NCBI RefSeq assembly: GCF_000264295.1 | Contig: NZ_AJXT01000004.1 | Location: 651,927-715,926, forward strand | Reading direction: 5' to 3' | DNA: 64,000 bases | Origin: Rhodanobacter spathiphylli B39 | GTDB lineage: Bacteria; Pseudomonadota; Gammaproteobacteria; Xanthomonadales; Rhodanobacteraceae | Part shown: positions 37,391 through 47,139 of the stretch, in pieces | How the letters are laid out: each line of letters begins with the position of its first letter | Numbering within the stretch: position 1 is the stretch's first letter | Translations under genes and position numbers: made by a program | Notes under the pieces: model-generated | The model's input: the letters and a program-made list of their open reading frames with translations, nothing else | The model's database searches: none | What the model was told of the DNA's origin: nothing

Positions 37391-38866
37391 TCAGTCGTCG
37401 TCGCCGGCATCGCGCAGTTCGCGCCAGCGGCGCTTGCGCACGCGCCAGCTGCGGATGCCGAGGTTCAGCGCGAACCACGCGGCAATGACCCCGAACGGCC
37501 AGCCGATCCACGCCGGCCACAGGAAGGCCACCACCGCCAGCGCAAGCAGCACCCCCGCGCCGATCATCAGCGGGCTGCTGCTGGTGTCGCCCAGCACGCG
37601 GCGGTTGGTCAGCGCCGCGCCGACACTGTTGGCGATGCGCAAGGCGCCCGCGGCTGCGCGCCCCGAGCTGCCACCCGCGTGGCGCACCCGTGGTGGCCTT
37701 GCCTCGCTGCTGCGCACCTGCTCGCTGCTGCCCTGGCCGTTGCGCCGGCGCCGCGAGGCCAGCACGATCTCGGTGGCGTTGCCCAGGTCCTTTTCGTATT
37801 GCGCGGCAAGCTGGCCGGCGAAACCGTCGTCCTCCACCGCCACGTCGATCTCGTGATTGCCCAGCCAGCTGGCGATGTTGAGGTTGGACGAGCCGACCCG
37901 GGCCCATTGGCCATCGGCCACCGCGGTCTTGGCATGCAGCATCGAACCGTTCCACTCGAACACCCGGATGCCGGCCTTCAGCAGCGGGCGGTAACCCGAG
38001 CGCGACATGCCTGCCACCGCCGGGATGTCGCTGCTGCCAGGCACCAGCAGGCGCACGTCCACGCCATCGCGGGCAGCGGCGATCAGGGCTTGCACGTAGG
38101 GCGCGACGCCGACGAAATAGGCGTCCGTCAGCCACAGCGTCTTGCGCGCCATCGAGGCGATCAGCTGGTCCAGCCGATAGGTGCCGGCGGTCGACGGCTG
38201 GGTGGCGATCACCCGCAGCGACACCTCGCCGACCGGGCTTTCCGGCACCGGCACCGGCGCCGCCGGCAGCGGGCGCAGCGCGGCGCCGGTCTCGCCCCAG
38301 CTTTGCGCGAAGGCGGCCTCCAGCTCGGCCACGGCCGGCCCCTGCAACGCCACGCCGGTGTCGCGCCACGGCGGCACGTTGCGACGTTCGTCGCCCAGCC
38401 ACTTCGCGCTGATGCACACGCCGGACAGGAAGCCCTGGACGCCGTCCACCACCAGCAACTTGCGATGGTCGCGACTGATCCAGCCCAGTGGCTGGCCCAG
38501 CCGGGGCGGATTGAACACGCGCACTTCGCCACCAGCCGCGTGCAGCGGCGCCCAGAACGAACGGCGCGACTGGCCGAGGCAACCGACCCAGTCGGTGACC
38601 ACGGCGATGAACACGCCGGAGCGGGCGCGCTCGACCAGGGCGTCACGGAACGCGCGACCGACCTCGTCATCGCGCACGATGTAGTTTTCCAGCAGCACCC
38701 GATGCTGCGCACCGCGGATCGCCGCCAGCCAGGCCTCGTAATGGGCGGCTGCATCGATCAGCAACTGCACCGCGTTGCCGCTGAGCAGGGGGGCGCCGGC
38801 TGCACGACTCAAGGCCTGTTCGGCCAGCAGCCGGCTCGGGGTGGGGGGGATCAGGGGTGTGGGCAT
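37391..38866 (-). CDS. Phospholipase D-like protein (cardiolipin synthase ClsB type)
   Basis: 491-residue protein with two HKD motifs: SRDHRKLLVVDG in the first half and MLHAKTAVADG with GSSN after it in the second. This duplicated HxKx4D arrangement makes a phosphatidyltransferase, most often cardiolipin synthase or phospholipase D. The C-terminus carries two hydrophobic segments (about 420-465) that should tether it to the inner membrane, plus an Arg-rich linker. The open frame extends far upstream, but ATG 38866 (MPTPLIPPTP) fits; anything longer would lie antisense within the CoA-transferase gene. Substrate specificity is inferred from family. Confidence 0.87.
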   Translation of the reverse strand: MPTPLIPPTPSRLLAEQALSRAAGAPLLSGNAVQLLIDAAAHYEAWLAAIRGAQHRVLLENYIVRDDEVGRAFRDALVERARSGVFIAVVTDWVGCLGQSRRSFWAPLHAAGGEVRVFNPPRLGQPLGWISRDHRKLLVVDGVQGFLSGVCISAKWLGDERRNVPPWRDTGVALQGPAVAELEAAFAQSWGETGAALRPLPAAPVPVPESPVGEVSLRVIATQPSTAGTYRLDQLIASMARKTLWLTDAYFVGVAPYVQALIAAARDGVDVRLLVPGSSDIPAVAGMSRSGYRPLLKAGIRVFEWNGSMLHAKTAVADGQWARVGSSNLNIASWLGNHEIDVAVEDDGFAGQLAAQYEKDLGNATEIVLASRRRRNGQGSSEQVRSSEARPPRVRHAGGSSGRAAAGALRIANSVGAALTNRRVLGDTSSSPLMIGAGVLLALAVVAFLWPAWIGWPFGVIAAWFALNLGIRSWRVRKRRWRELRDAGDDD

Positions 38867-38932
38867 GGGCCGAGTGTAGGCGATGGCCTGTCGACGCGGC
38901 GCCTTCATCGGCCTTCTGGCATCATCGCGCGC

Positions 38933-40939
38933 ATGCCGATCGAGCAACGCTACGCCGACACCGATGCCTGCGCACGCTACCTGATGGACGTGCTGGGGCC
39001 TGATCTGCGCATTGCCGCGCCGCTGGGTCTGGGCAAACCGCACGAACTGCTCAACGCGATCTACCGGGCGATCAGCGCCGACGCCACGCGTTCGATGCGT
39101 TTGTATACCGCGTTGTCGCTGACCCGGCCGCAGGCGTCGCCGGGGCTGGAGCAGCGCTTCCTGCAACCGTTCCTGGAACGCCACTTCGGCGCCGACGCGG
39201 TCGATCCGCAGTACGCGCTGGATCAGGCGCGCGACGCGCTGCCGGCCAACGTCGAGGTACACGAGTTCTACCTGCAGTCGGGCGCGATGCTGCATTCGGG
39301 CAGCGCGCAACGCAGCTACATCAGCCAGAACTACACCCATGTCGCGCGCGACCTGGTGGTGCAGGACATCAACCTGCTGGTGCAACTGGTGGCGCGCCGC
39401 GAGGGACCCGACGGCGTGCATTACAGCCTGTCGTGCAACCCGGACCTGACCCTGGATTTCCTGCGGCTGACCCAGCTGGCCGGCAAGCCGCGGCCGATGT
39501 GCGTGGCGGTGGTGCATCCGGATCTGCCGTACCTCGGCGGGGACGCCGAAGTGGCCGAAACCTATTTCGACGTGGAGCTGCGGCCGCCGCATTCGCCGCC
39601 GCTGTTCGCGCTGCCCCGCGCGCCGGTGGGCTTGGCCGAGTATGCGCTGGGCCTGCATGCCAGCGCGCTGGTGAAGGATGGCGGCTGCCTGCAGATCGGC
39701 ATCGGCGCACTGTCCGATGCGCTGGTGAAGGCCTTGCTGCTGCGTCAGCAGAACAACATCCAGTGGCGCCGCGCCCTGGTCGCGCTGGACCCGGCCGGCG
39801 TCACCCATGCGCTGGCCGGCTGGCTGGGCGGGCTGGCGCCGTTCGAGGCCGGCCTGTACGGCGCCAGCGAGATGGTGATGGACGGCTTCATGCACCTGCA
39901 GCGGGGCGGCATTCTCAAGCGGCGCAGCTGGGACAACCTCGCGCTGGAGCGGGCCGCCGCGGCGGGCCGGCTGAACCCGGACACGCCGGGCGGGCACTAC
40001 CTGCGCGGTGCGTTCTTCCTGGGCTCGCGCGAGTTGTACGCCTGGCTCGACGCCACCGAGGCAGCTGACCCGGACGCGATCGACATGTGCGCGGTGTCCA
40101 ACGTCAACCAGCTCTACGGCACGCACCAGTCGCTGGCCATGCTGCAGCGGCGCGGCGCCCGTTTCTTCAACACCTGCATGATGGCCACCGCGCTGGGCGC
40201 GGTGGTGTCGGACACGCTGGAGGACGGCAGCGTGGTCAGCGGCGTCGGCGGCCAGTACAACTTCGTGGCGATGGCGCACGAACTGCCCGATGCGCGCTCG
40301 GTACTGTTGCTGCGCGCCACCCGCAGCAGCAAGGGCGGCATCGAGAGCAACATCCGCTGGAACTACGGCCAGACCACCATCCCGCGCCACCTGCGCGACA
40401 TCATCATCACCGAGTACGGCATCGCCGACCTGCGCGGCAAGAGCGACAGCGAGTGCGTCGAGGCGATGCTGGCGATCACCGACGCGCGTTTCCTCGACGC
40501 GCTGTGCGCCGAGGCCAAGGCACACGGCAAGCTGGCCGCGGATTTCGTGATACCCGAGAGCTGGCGCCTGCATCGCCCGCGCCACCTGCGCAAGATACTG
40601 GCGCCGTTCCGGCAGCACGGCGAGCTGCCCGAGTTTCCGTTCGGCAGTGACTTCAGCGAAGTCGAGCAACGCCTGTTGCCGGCGCTGGAGTGGCTGAAAC
40701 ACGCCGGCGCCAGCTGGCGCGGCCGGCTCGGCCTGCTGCTGGCCGCGTGTCGCCCGGGCCAAGTGGCGCCGGGTGAGTCCGAGGCGCTGGCGCGAATGGG
40801 CCTGGCCGATCCGCTTACGCTGGCCGATCGCCTGCAGCGCCGCCTGCTGCAGGTGGGGCTGCGTCGACAGGTGCCGACCGATCGGTCGGCGCCTCCGCCA
40901 GCGGATCAGCCGGTAAATCAGCCGGCGTCGGGTTCGTAG
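38933..40939 (+). CDS. Acetyl-CoA hydrolase/transferase family protein
   Basis: 668-residue member of the acetyl-CoA hydrolase/CoA-transferase family (family I fold). The C-terminal half carries the block GVGGQYNFVAMAHELP and the ITEYGIADLRGKS motif, whose neighbourhood holds the catalytic Glu thioester in this family, and EAMLAITDARFLDAL. It would move CoA between acetate-like acids or hydrolyse acyl-CoA. It is longer than the usual 430-510 residues because of an N-terminal part and a poorly conserved C-terminal tail. ATG 38933 (MPIEQRYADTD) is chosen. Its last 125 bp overlap the convergent ccoS gene. Confidence 0.83.
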   Translation: MPIEQRYADTDACARYLMDVLGPDLRIAAPLGLGKPHELLNAIYRAISADATRSMRLYTALSLTRPQASPGLEQRFLQPFLERHFGADAVDPQYALDQARDALPANVEVHEFYLQSGAMLHSGSAQRSYISQNYTHVARDLVVQDINLLVQLVARREGPDGVHYSLSCNPDLTLDFLRLTQLAGKPRPMCVAVVHPDLPYLGGDAEVAETYFDVELRPPHSPPLFALPRAPVGLAEYALGLHASALVKDGGCLQIGIGALSDALVKALLLRQQNNIQWRRALVALDPAGVTHALAGWLGGLAPFEAGLYGASEMVMDGFMHLQRGGILKRRSWDNLALERAAAAGRLNPDTPGGHYLRGAFFLGSRELYAWLDATEAADPDAIDMCAVSNVNQLYGTHQSLAMLQRRGARFFNTCMMATALGAVVSDTLEDGSVVSGVGGQYNFVAMAHELPDARSVLLLRATRSSKGGIESNIRWNYGQTTIPRHLRDIIITEYGIADLRGKSDSECVEAMLAITDARFLDALCAEAKAHGKLAADFVIPESWRLHRPRHLRKILAPFRQHGELPEFPFGSDFSEVEQRLLPALEWLKHAGASWRGRLGLLLAACRPGQVAPGESEALARMGLADPLTLADRLQRRLLQVGLRRQVPTDRSAPPPADQPVNQPASGS

Positions 40940-41078
40940 CGGGCTCGTCCAGCAGTGGCAGGATCGCCGGGCTGTCCAGGTCGTCGAACTGCTGGTGGTT
41001 GACCGCCCAGAAGAACAGCCGCACGGCCACGATGACGATTACCAGGGTCACCGGGATCAGCACCAGCAGGATGTTCAT
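40815..41078 (-). CDS. ccoS: cbb3 oxidase assembly protein CcoS
   Basis: 87-residue membrane protein: MNILLVLIPVTLVIVIVAV is the single membrane helix, followed by FFWAVNHQQFDDLDSPAILPLLDE, a short conserved CcoS motif, and a Pro/Ala tail. CcoS is needed to insert cofactors into the cbb3 oxidase. Its ATG overlaps the stop of ccoI by 4 bp, the normal place at the 3' end of a cco operon. Its extended tail overlaps 125 bp of the convergent CoA-hydrolase gene. Confidence 0.92.
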   Translation of the reverse strand: MNILLVLIPVTLVIVIVAVRLFFWAVNHQQFDDLDSPAILPLLDEPATNPTPADLPADPLAEAPTDRSAPVDAAPPAAGGAAGDRPA

Positions 41079-43333
41079 GCGGGCAACTCGCGTGCGCCGG
41101 TGGCCGGGCCGGCGCGGTCATCGGCCGCGGCCTCCGGCCGGCCCACGCGCAATGCGTTCAGCACCACCACCAGCGAGCTGAGCGACATGCCGATGCCGGC
41201 CAGCCACGGCGGCACCATGCCGAACGCGGCAAACGGTACGGCGCAAAGGTTGTAGCCCAGCGCCCAGCGGCGACTCTGCGCGGTGACTTGCTGCAGCTGA
41301 CGGGCGATCGAGCATGCGTCGACGAGTCCGTGCAGACGTCCATCCATCAGCAGCAGGTCGGCATGGGCCTGGGCCAGCTCGGTGCCGGAGGCGAGCGCTG
41401 CGGAGACGTCGGCACCGGCCAGCAGCGGCGCGTCGTTGCTGCCGTCGCCCACCGCCAGCGTGGTGTGGCCTTCGGCATGGGCTGCCTGCAGGCGTTCGAG
41501 CTTGTCGGCCGGCGACTGCCGGGCGTGCCAGTCGGCGATGCCCAGGCGGGCCGCCATCGCGGCCACGCGGCTGCTCGCGTCGCCGCTGGCCATGCTGGTG
41601 GTGATGCCGTCCCCGCGCAGCCGTTCGAGCACACGCTGCGCATCGGCGCGCGGCTGTTCGTCGAGATGGAAAGCTGCGATGGCGCCGTCCGCGTCGGTCA
41701 GCAGCAAGGCATCCGCGACACCGGCGGGAGCCGGCTGGCCGCTGCACGCCAGCGCGTAGTCGGCGCGTCCCAGCCACAGTGCGCGACCGGCCACCTCGCC
41801 CGAAATGCCGGCGCCGGCAGCCACCTGCACGGACTGCGCCTGCAGCGGCAAGGCGCGCTGGCGAGCGGTATCGGCCAGGGCGCGGGCCAGCGGATGGGAG
41901 CTTTCATGCGCCAGCGCAGCAGCCAGCTGCAGCACCTGCTCGACGCTGTCGCCGCGCAGCGGCTCGACTGCGCGGTGCTGCAGCTGCGGCACCGTCAGCG
42001 TGCCGGTCTTGTCGAACAGGGCGTAGTCGACCTCGGCCAGCCGGCACAGCGCATCGCCGCGGGTCACCAGCACGCCGCGGCCGGCCAGCACGCCGAGCGC
42101 CCGGGTCAGCGTGGCTGGCCGGGTCAACGCGAAGGCGCAGGGGCAGGCGACCACCAGCACCGCCACCGCTGCCTCGAATGCGCGCGCCGGATCGACCAGC
42201 AGCCAGCCGATGGCGGTGAGTGCGGTCAGGCCCAGCACCCGCGCCACGAAGCGGCCGACCACGCGATCGCTGGCCGCGATCGTCGAGCGCGCCTGCCGCG
42301 CGCGGGCGGCCAGTTCGCCCAGCCGCGCCACGGCGGTGGTGTCGCCGCTGTGCTCCACGAGCAGTTCGGCCGGGCCGGACAACAGCACGCTGCCGGCAAT
42401 CAGCGGCTCGCCCCGCGCGCGACGCACCGGGCGCGATTCGCCGGACAGCAGTGCCTCGTCCACCTCGACGTGGGCGCTCTGCAGCACGCCGTCGGCCGGC
42501 ACGCGGGTGCCTTCGGCGATGTGCACGCGGTCGCCGGGCAGCAGGGTCATCGCGGGCACCGTTTCCAGCTCGCCGTCGGCACGGCGGCGCTGCGCCAGCA
42601 GGGGCGCGCCGTCGATCACCGCGTCGCCCATCGCGCCGCTGCGATGGCGTGAACGCAGTTCCAGGTAGCGCCCGCCCAGCAGCAGCGAGACGAACATGGT
42701 CACCGAGTCGAAGTAGATTTCGCCGCTGCCGCGCAGCGTGTTGAACATGCTGGCCAGGAACACCAGGGCCACCGCCAGCGCCACCGGCAGGTTGAGGCCG
42801 AGCCGGCGCTCGTGCAGTTCCTGCAGCGCGCCGCGGAAGAACGGCAACGCCGAGTAGAACACCACCGGCAGGCTGGTCAGCAGGCCGAGCCAGCGGAACA
42901 GGTTGCGCGTGCTGAAGTCGACGAAATCGACCACGCCGATGTAGATGACGAACGCGTACGTCATCACCTGCATCGAGCACATGCCGGCCACCAGCAGGCG
43001 CTTCAGCGCGTCATGCTGTTCCTGCGAGCGGACGTCGTCGATGCTGCCGTGCTGCAGCGGCTGCGCCGGGCAGCCGGCCGCGGCGAAATTCGCCAGCAGG
43101 GTGGGCAGCGGCGTGCGCTCGGCATCCAGCACCACGCGTACCCGGCACGCCGGGCGATCGATGGCGACGCGCTTTACGCCGGGCAGCGAACGCAGCAGCT
43201 GTTCCAGCCGCAACACCTGGCGCGCGTCCGCCAGCGACTCGACCAGGAGGGCGGCCTCGCTGTTGCCGTCGCGACGGAGGCGTAGCACCTGCGCGGCGAG
43301 TTGCGGATGGGCCCACGCCGCGTAGCTGTTCAT
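41075..43333 (-). CDS. ccoI: Copper-transporting P1B-type ATPase CcoI/FixI
   Basis: 752-residue heavy-metal P-type ATPase that exports or supplies copper for the CuB site of cbb3 oxidase. Visible: N-terminal ferredoxin-like region without a CxxC metal site, membrane helices from about 110, the translocation motif ACPCAFAL, phosphorylation motif DKTGTLT, the SSHPLA motif and GDGSNDAPLLA. A HMA-like fold precedes the membrane part but its CxxC is absent, as in some CcoI. It lies in the cco operon between the FixH-like protein and ccoS, with 4-bp overlaps at both ends, which supports the CcoI assignment over a general CopA. Confidence 0.93.
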   Translation of the reverse strand: MNSYAAWAHPQLAAQVLRLRRDGNSEAALLVESLADARQVLRLEQLLRSLPGVKRVAIDRPACRVRVVLDAERTPLPTLLANFAAAGCPAQPLQHGSIDDVRSQEQHDALKRLLVAGMCSMQVMTYAFVIYIGVVDFVDFSTRNLFRWLGLLTSLPVVFYSALPFFRGALQELHERRLGLNLPVALAVALVFLASMFNTLRGSGEIYFDSVTMFVSLLLGGRYLELRSRHRSGAMGDAVIDGAPLLAQRRRADGELETVPAMTLLPGDRVHIAEGTRVPADGVLQSAHVEVDEALLSGESRPVRRARGEPLIAGSVLLSGPAELLVEHSGDTTAVARLGELAARARQARSTIAASDRVVGRFVARVLGLTALTAIGWLLVDPARAFEAAVAVLVVACPCAFALTRPATLTRALGVLAGRGVLVTRGDALCRLAEVDYALFDKTGTLTVPQLQHRAVEPLRGDSVEQVLQLAAALAHESSHPLARALADTARQRALPLQAQSVQVAAGAGISGEVAGRALWLGRADYALACSGQPAPAGVADALLLTDADGAIAAFHLDEQPRADAQRVLERLRGDGITTSMASGDASSRVAAMAARLGIADWHARQSPADKLERLQAAHAEGHTTLAVGDGSNDAPLLAGADVSAALASGTELAQAHADLLLMDGRLHGLVDACSIARQLQQVTAQSRRWALGYNLCAVPFAAFGMVPPWLAGIGMSLSSLVVVLNALRVGRPEAAADDRAGPATGARELPA

Positions 43334-43587
43334 CGCGGCGGGTCGGTGGTCGGCGGCGGCTTCGCGGCGCTATGCGCGCTGACCGGCACGCCGAACACGG
43401 TGTGCGAGGTGTCCAGCGGCGTGTCGGCGTAGCGATTGCCGACCACGATCAGCCACACGCATCCGGCGATCGATGCCACGAAGACGAGCACGCCCAACCA
43501 CGCGATCGGCTGTCGATACCAGGCCGAGAGCCGGGCCGATCCGTGCGCCGGCCCGTGCCGGGCGGCGCTGTCATTGCCGTGGTTCAT
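43330..43587 (-). CDS. Short FixH/CcoH-like membrane protein
   Basis: 85-residue protein with one membrane helix (about 29-50, WLGVLVFVASIAGCVWLIVV) in the FixH/CcoH slot of the cco operon. The N-terminal SAWYRQPIAWL resembles the start of FixH, but the protein lacks the soluble beta domain, so it is only about half the family length. It may be a truncated or alternative CcoH-like assembly subunit. It overlaps ccoP by 17 bp and ccoI by 4 bp. The start is the first ATG with a plausible length; identity is uncertain. Confidence 0.65.
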   Translation of the reverse strand: MNHGNDSAARHGPAHGSARLSAWYRQPIAWLGVLVFVASIAGCVWLIVVGNRYADTPLDTSHTVFGVPVSAHSAAKPPPTTDPPR

Positions 43588-44479
43588 TGACCGGATGCGA
43601 CAACTGGTAGACGTAGGCGGCGATCACGTGGATCTGGTCGTCGGACAGACGCGGGCTCCAGGCCGGCATGTGGCCCTGGCGCCCGTCGCCGATGGTCTTC
43701 TCGATATCGGCCACGCTGCCGCCATGCAACCAGATCCTGTCGGTGAGGTTGGGTGCGCCCAGCGCCGGGTTGCCCTTGCCTTCGGCGCCGTGGCAGGCCG
43801 CGCAGGTGGCGAACATCGGCTGGCCGGCGGCAGCCTTTGCCGCATCGTGCGGCGCACCGGACAGGCTCAGCACGTACTGCGCCAGGTTCTTGACGTTGTC
43901 CGCGCCCAGGCTCGCCCACGGCGGCATCACGCCGCTGCGGCCGTCGTGGATCGAGGTGGTGATGTCGCTGCCGCTGCCACCGTACAGCCAGTCGTTGTCG
44001 GCGAGATCCGGCGCGCCCAGCGCCACGTTGCCCTTGGCGCTGCGCTGATGGCAGGCGGCGCAGTTGTCCTCGAACAGCACCTTGCCCATCGCCAGCGCAT
44101 CCGGGTCGCCGGCCAGCTTTTCCACCGGATACAGGCGGAAGCGCTCCATCAGCGGTGCCAGTTTCGCGTCGTTGGCAGCCACTTCCTGTTGCAGCTGGCC
44201 GTGCGAAGTCCAGCCCAGCGAACCTTTGTGGTTGCCGAAGCCCGGGTACAGGTACAGGTACAGGAAGGCGAGCGCGAACATGCTGCCGGAAAACACGATC
44301 CACCAGCGCGGCAGCGCCTTGAGGCCTTCGAGAATCGTGCCGTGCGCCCACACGTGGCCGGTGGTGCCGTCGGGGCGGGTGGGAATCTTCGCCCGCGGCG
44401 CCCACAGGAACAGCGCGAAGGTGATGCCCAGGTTGAGCACCACCAGAAACATCACCCATAACGACCAGCCACTGCTCAC
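43571..44479 (-). CDS. ccoP: cbb3-type cytochrome c oxidase subunit III (dihaem)
   Basis: 302-residue membrane-anchored dihaem cytochrome c. Two membrane segments in the first 85 residues (WSLWVMFLVVLNLGITFALFL and WWIVFSGSMFALAFLYLYLY) lead to two cytochrome c domains, each with a CAACH motif, each with Met ligand stretches GVMPPW and GHMPAW. CcoP passes electrons from soluble cytochrome c towards CcoO and CcoN. It overlaps ccoQ by 4 bp. Confidence 0.96.
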   Translation of the reverse strand: MSSGWSLWVMFLVVLNLGITFALFLWAPRAKIPTRPDGTTGHVWAHGTILEGLKALPRWWIVFSGSMFALAFLYLYLYPGFGNHKGSLGWTSHGQLQQEVAANDAKLAPLMERFRLYPVEKLAGDPDALAMGKVLFEDNCAACHQRSAKGNVALGAPDLADNDWLYGGSGSDITTSIHDGRSGVMPPWASLGADNVKNLAQYVLSLSGAPHDAAKAAAGQPMFATCAACHGAEGKGNPALGAPNLTDRIWLHGGSVADIEKTIGDGRQGHMPAWSPRLSDDQIHVIAAYVYQLSHPVNEPRQ

Positions 44480-44661
44480 GGGCGATCCTCCTTGTTGCGG
44501 ACATCGGTTTCCGGCTCATCTTCCAGCGGCAGGTGCGCCATGCGGTTGAAGGTCGGCTGGTGGTATTTGCGCCACGCCCAGATCCAGATGCCGATGAAGC
44601 TGATCATCATCAGCGCGATGAGCACCCCGGTGACGTGACCCCAGATCGGATTGATGGTCAC
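44476..44661 (-). CDS. ccoQ: cbb3-type cytochrome oxidase subunit CcoQ (IV)
   Basis: 61-residue single-helix protein ([23 protein letters not shown]) followed by an acidic tail, [20 protein letters not shown]. This is the usual CcoQ, a stabilising subunit of the oxidase. Overlaps ccoO and ccoP by 4 bp each. Confidence 0.9.
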   Translation of the reverse strand: MTINPIWGHVTGVLIALMMISFIGIWIWAWRKYHQPTFNRMAHLPLEDEPETDVRNKEDRP

Positions 44662-45317
44662 GGCGTGCCTCCATCGCTGGCCGCGGCATTGGCCGCCGCG
44701 GTCGATGCGGGTTCGTTGCGGATGCCCAGCCCCTGCAGGTAGGCGATCAGCGCGTCCAGTTCGGTCTTGCCCTCCACGGCGGCGGGGGCGGCGGCGATCT
44801 CGGCATCGGAATAAGGGTCACCCAGCCGGCGCAAGGCGTGCATGCGTGCCTGCACGTCGGCAGCATCGATCTTGTTGTGCGCCAGCCACGGATACGCGGG
44901 CATGTTCGACTGCGGCACGACCTGGCGCGGATTCATCAGGTGCATGCGCTGCCAGTCGTCGGAATACTTGCCGCCCACGCGCGCGAGATCGGGCCCGGTG
45001 CGCTTGGAGCCCCACTGGAACGGGCGGTCATAGACCGATTCGGCCGCGATGGAGTAGTGGCCGTAACGTTCGGTCTCGAAACGCAGGGCGCGGATCATCT
45101 GCGAATGGCACAGGTAGCAGCCCTCGCGCACGTAGACGTCCTTGCCGATCAGCCGCAGCGGGTCGTAAGGCTTCACGCCCGGCGGTGCCTTCACCGAATG
45201 CGCCTCCATGAACAGCGGGGTGATCTCGGCCAGGCCGCCCAGCGAGACCATGATCGCGATCAGCACGCCGAGCAGGCCGACGTGTTTTTCAATTGCTTCG
45301 AAATGCTTGTAGGCCAT
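44658..45317 (-). CDS. ccoO: cbb3-type cytochrome c oxidase subunit II (monohaem)
   Basis: 219-residue CcoO: an N-terminal membrane helix ([18 protein letters not shown]), a haem c motif CYLCH, the invariant [17 protein letters not shown], and a Met ligand in QSNMPAYPW. It accepts electrons from CcoP and passes them to the haem b of CcoN. It lies 127 bp downstream of ccoN with no other gene between; overlaps ccoQ by 4 bp. Confidence 0.97.
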   Translation of the reverse strand: MAYKHFEAIEKHVGLLGVLIAIMVSLGGLAEITPLFMEAHSVKAPPGVKPYDPLRLIGKDVYVREGCYLCHSQMIRALRFETERYGHYSIAAESVYDRPFQWGSKRTGPDLARVGGKYSDDWQRMHLMNPRQVVPQSNMPAYPWLAHNKIDAADVQARMHALRRLGDPYSDAEIAAAPAAVEGKTELDALIAYLQGLGIRNEPASTAAANAAASDGGTP

Positions 45318-45444
45318 GAGATGGGATCTATTTGGAGAGTGCGGCCATGGATGGACGCTTTCGGGCTTGCCGGGCCGGGATGTCTTGCCGAAACAGGAGC
45401 TTGACCGAAGCAGCGAGCATGGACGAGCGCATCAGCCCATTCCC

Positions 45445-46911
45445 TCAGCCCGCGGCCGGAAGTGGCGCGGGCACCTGATGCGGCACCGGCTCGGGAATCG
45501 GGACCGGGATCGGCTTGATCAGCCGGGCACGGGCGTCGGCGGCGGTGTACCAGAGGTTCCACGCCATCACCCACATGCCCGACAGGATGCAAACGCCACC
45601 CAGCCAGCGGATCACGTACATCGGCTTGATCGCGATCAGGCTGTCCAGGAAACCGTAGGTGAGCGCGCCGTCCGGATTGGTGGCGCGCCACATCAGCGCC
45701 TCGGTGACGCCGGCGGTCCACATCGAGCCGACGTAAAGCAGGGTGCCGATCATGTGCAGCCAGAAGTGCAGCTCCATCCCCTTGCGCGAATGCATTTCCG
45801 GGCGACCGAGCGCGCGCGGGGCCATCGCGTACAGCGAGCCGATGGTGATCATCGCGACCCAGCCGAGCGAGCCCGAATGCACGTGGGCAATGGTCCAGTC
45901 CGTGTAGTGCGACAGCGAATTGACCGACTTGATCGCCATCATCGAGCCTTCGAACGTGGCGGCGCCGTAGAACACCAGCGACATCACCATGAACTTGGCG
46001 GCGGGGTCCATCCTCAGCTTGTGCCACGAACCGTTGAAGGTAAGCAGGCCATTGGCGGCGGAGCCCAGGCTGGGCATCAGCAGCACCAGCGAGAACGCCA
46101 TGCCCACCGACTGCACCCAGTCGGGCAGGGCGGTGTACATCAGGTGGTGCGCGCCGGCCCACATGTAGACCGAGATCAGCGCCCAGAAATTGACGATCGA
46201 AAAACGGTAGCTCCACAGCGGCTGCTGCGCCTGCCGCGGCACGAAGTAGTACATCATGCCCAGGAAGCCGGCGGTCAGGAAGAACGCCACCGCATTGTGG
46301 CCGTACCACCATTGCACCATCGCGTCGACCACGCCGGAGTAGATCGAGTACGACTTGGTCAGCGAGACCGGGATGGCCAGATTGTTGATGATGTGCAACA
46401 GGCCCACCGCGATGATGAAGGCGCCGTAGTACCAGTTCGCCACATAGATGTGCTTGATGCGCCGGCGCGCCAGCGAGCCGAAGAACACCACGCCGAAACT
46501 GACCCAGACCACCGCGATCAGGATGTCGATGAACCACTCCGGCTCGGCGTACTCCTTGCTCTGGGTGAGCCCCAGCGGCATCGTGGTCATCGCCAGCACG
46601 CAGACCAGTTGCCAGCCCCAGAAGGTGAACCCGGCCAGCCTGGTGAAGGCCAGGCGGGCATGACCGGTGCGCTGCACCACGTAATAGCAGGTGCCCATCA
46701 GCGCCGAGCCGCCGAAGGCGAAGATCACGCCGAAGGTGTGGTCGGGGCGGATGCGGCTGAAGGTCAGCCACGAGGTCTCGAAGTTCAGCGCCGGCCACAT
46801 CAGCTCGGCGGCGGCGTAGACGCCGACGGACATGCCGATGATGCCCCATACGGCGGCGGCCAGCAGGAACTGGCGCACGACCCTGTCGTTGTAATACTCG
46901 GTGTTCGGCAT
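45445..46911 (-). CDS. ccoN: cbb3-type cytochrome c oxidase subunit I
   Basis: 488-residue catalytic subunit with about 12 membrane helices. Haem b and CuB ligand histidines are visible in [42 protein letters not shown] and [10 protein letters not shown]. It reduces oxygen at low tension and pumps protons. The gene heads ccoNOQP and the assembly genes. The ATG at 46911 is preceded by GGAAG about 5 nt upstream. Upstream lies a predicted ANR/FNR-activated promoter (46939-46979), fitting induction under oxygen limitation. Confidence 0.97.
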   Translation of the reverse strand: MPNTEYYNDRVVRQFLLAAAVWGIIGMSVGVYAAAELMWPALNFETSWLTFSRIRPDHTFGVIFAFGGSALMGTCYYVVQRTGHARLAFTRLAGFTFWGWQLVCVLAMTTMPLGLTQSKEYAEPEWFIDILIAVVWVSFGVVFFGSLARRRIKHIYVANWYYGAFIIAVGLLHIINNLAIPVSLTKSYSIYSGVVDAMVQWWYGHNAVAFFLTAGFLGMMYYFVPRQAQQPLWSYRFSIVNFWALISVYMWAGAHHLMYTALPDWVQSVGMAFSLVLLMPSLGSAANGLLTFNGSWHKLRMDPAAKFMVMSLVFYGAATFEGSMMAIKSVNSLSHYTDWTIAHVHSGSLGWVAMITIGSLYAMAPRALGRPEMHSRKGMELHFWLHMIGTLLYVGSMWTAGVTEALMWRATNPDGALTYGFLDSLIAIKPMYVIRWLGGVCILSGMWVMAWNLWYTAADARARLIKPIPVPIPEPVPHQVPAPLPAAG

Positions 46912-46938
46912 GGGGCTTCCCGGCTGGATAACTGCGCA

Positions 46939-46979
46939 ATTTTAGGCGAAGCATGAGGCGCCGTATTGACTCCGATCAA
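46939..46979 (-). promoter_or_regulatory. ANR/FNR-activated promoter of the cco operon
   Basis: Minus strand box TTGATCGGAGTCAA (46966-46979) matches TTGAT-N4-ATCAA at nine of ten positions. A -10 hexamer TAAAAT sits at 46939-46944, so the box centre is about 40.5-41.5 bp before the expected start near 46932, the class II position. ccoN begins 20 bp further. Confidence 0.85.
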
Positions 46980-47139
46980 GCCGCTGCGGCAATTCGTCCC
47001 TGAGACGCGCACCCAAAAAGTCCCGGAGCCGGTACGCGCGGGTTCAGCCTGCGCCGATTTGCCACGGAAGGGCAACCCCGATCGGGTATTCTTGCCGGCA
47101 TCGCCGCGAACTATCGCGGCCTGTTATCCGGTTGAATCC

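Noticed and set aside
38867..40762. Upstream extension of the phospholipase D-like frame
   Set aside because: Lies antisense inside the CoA-hydrolase gene; the PLD domain starts after ATG 38866.
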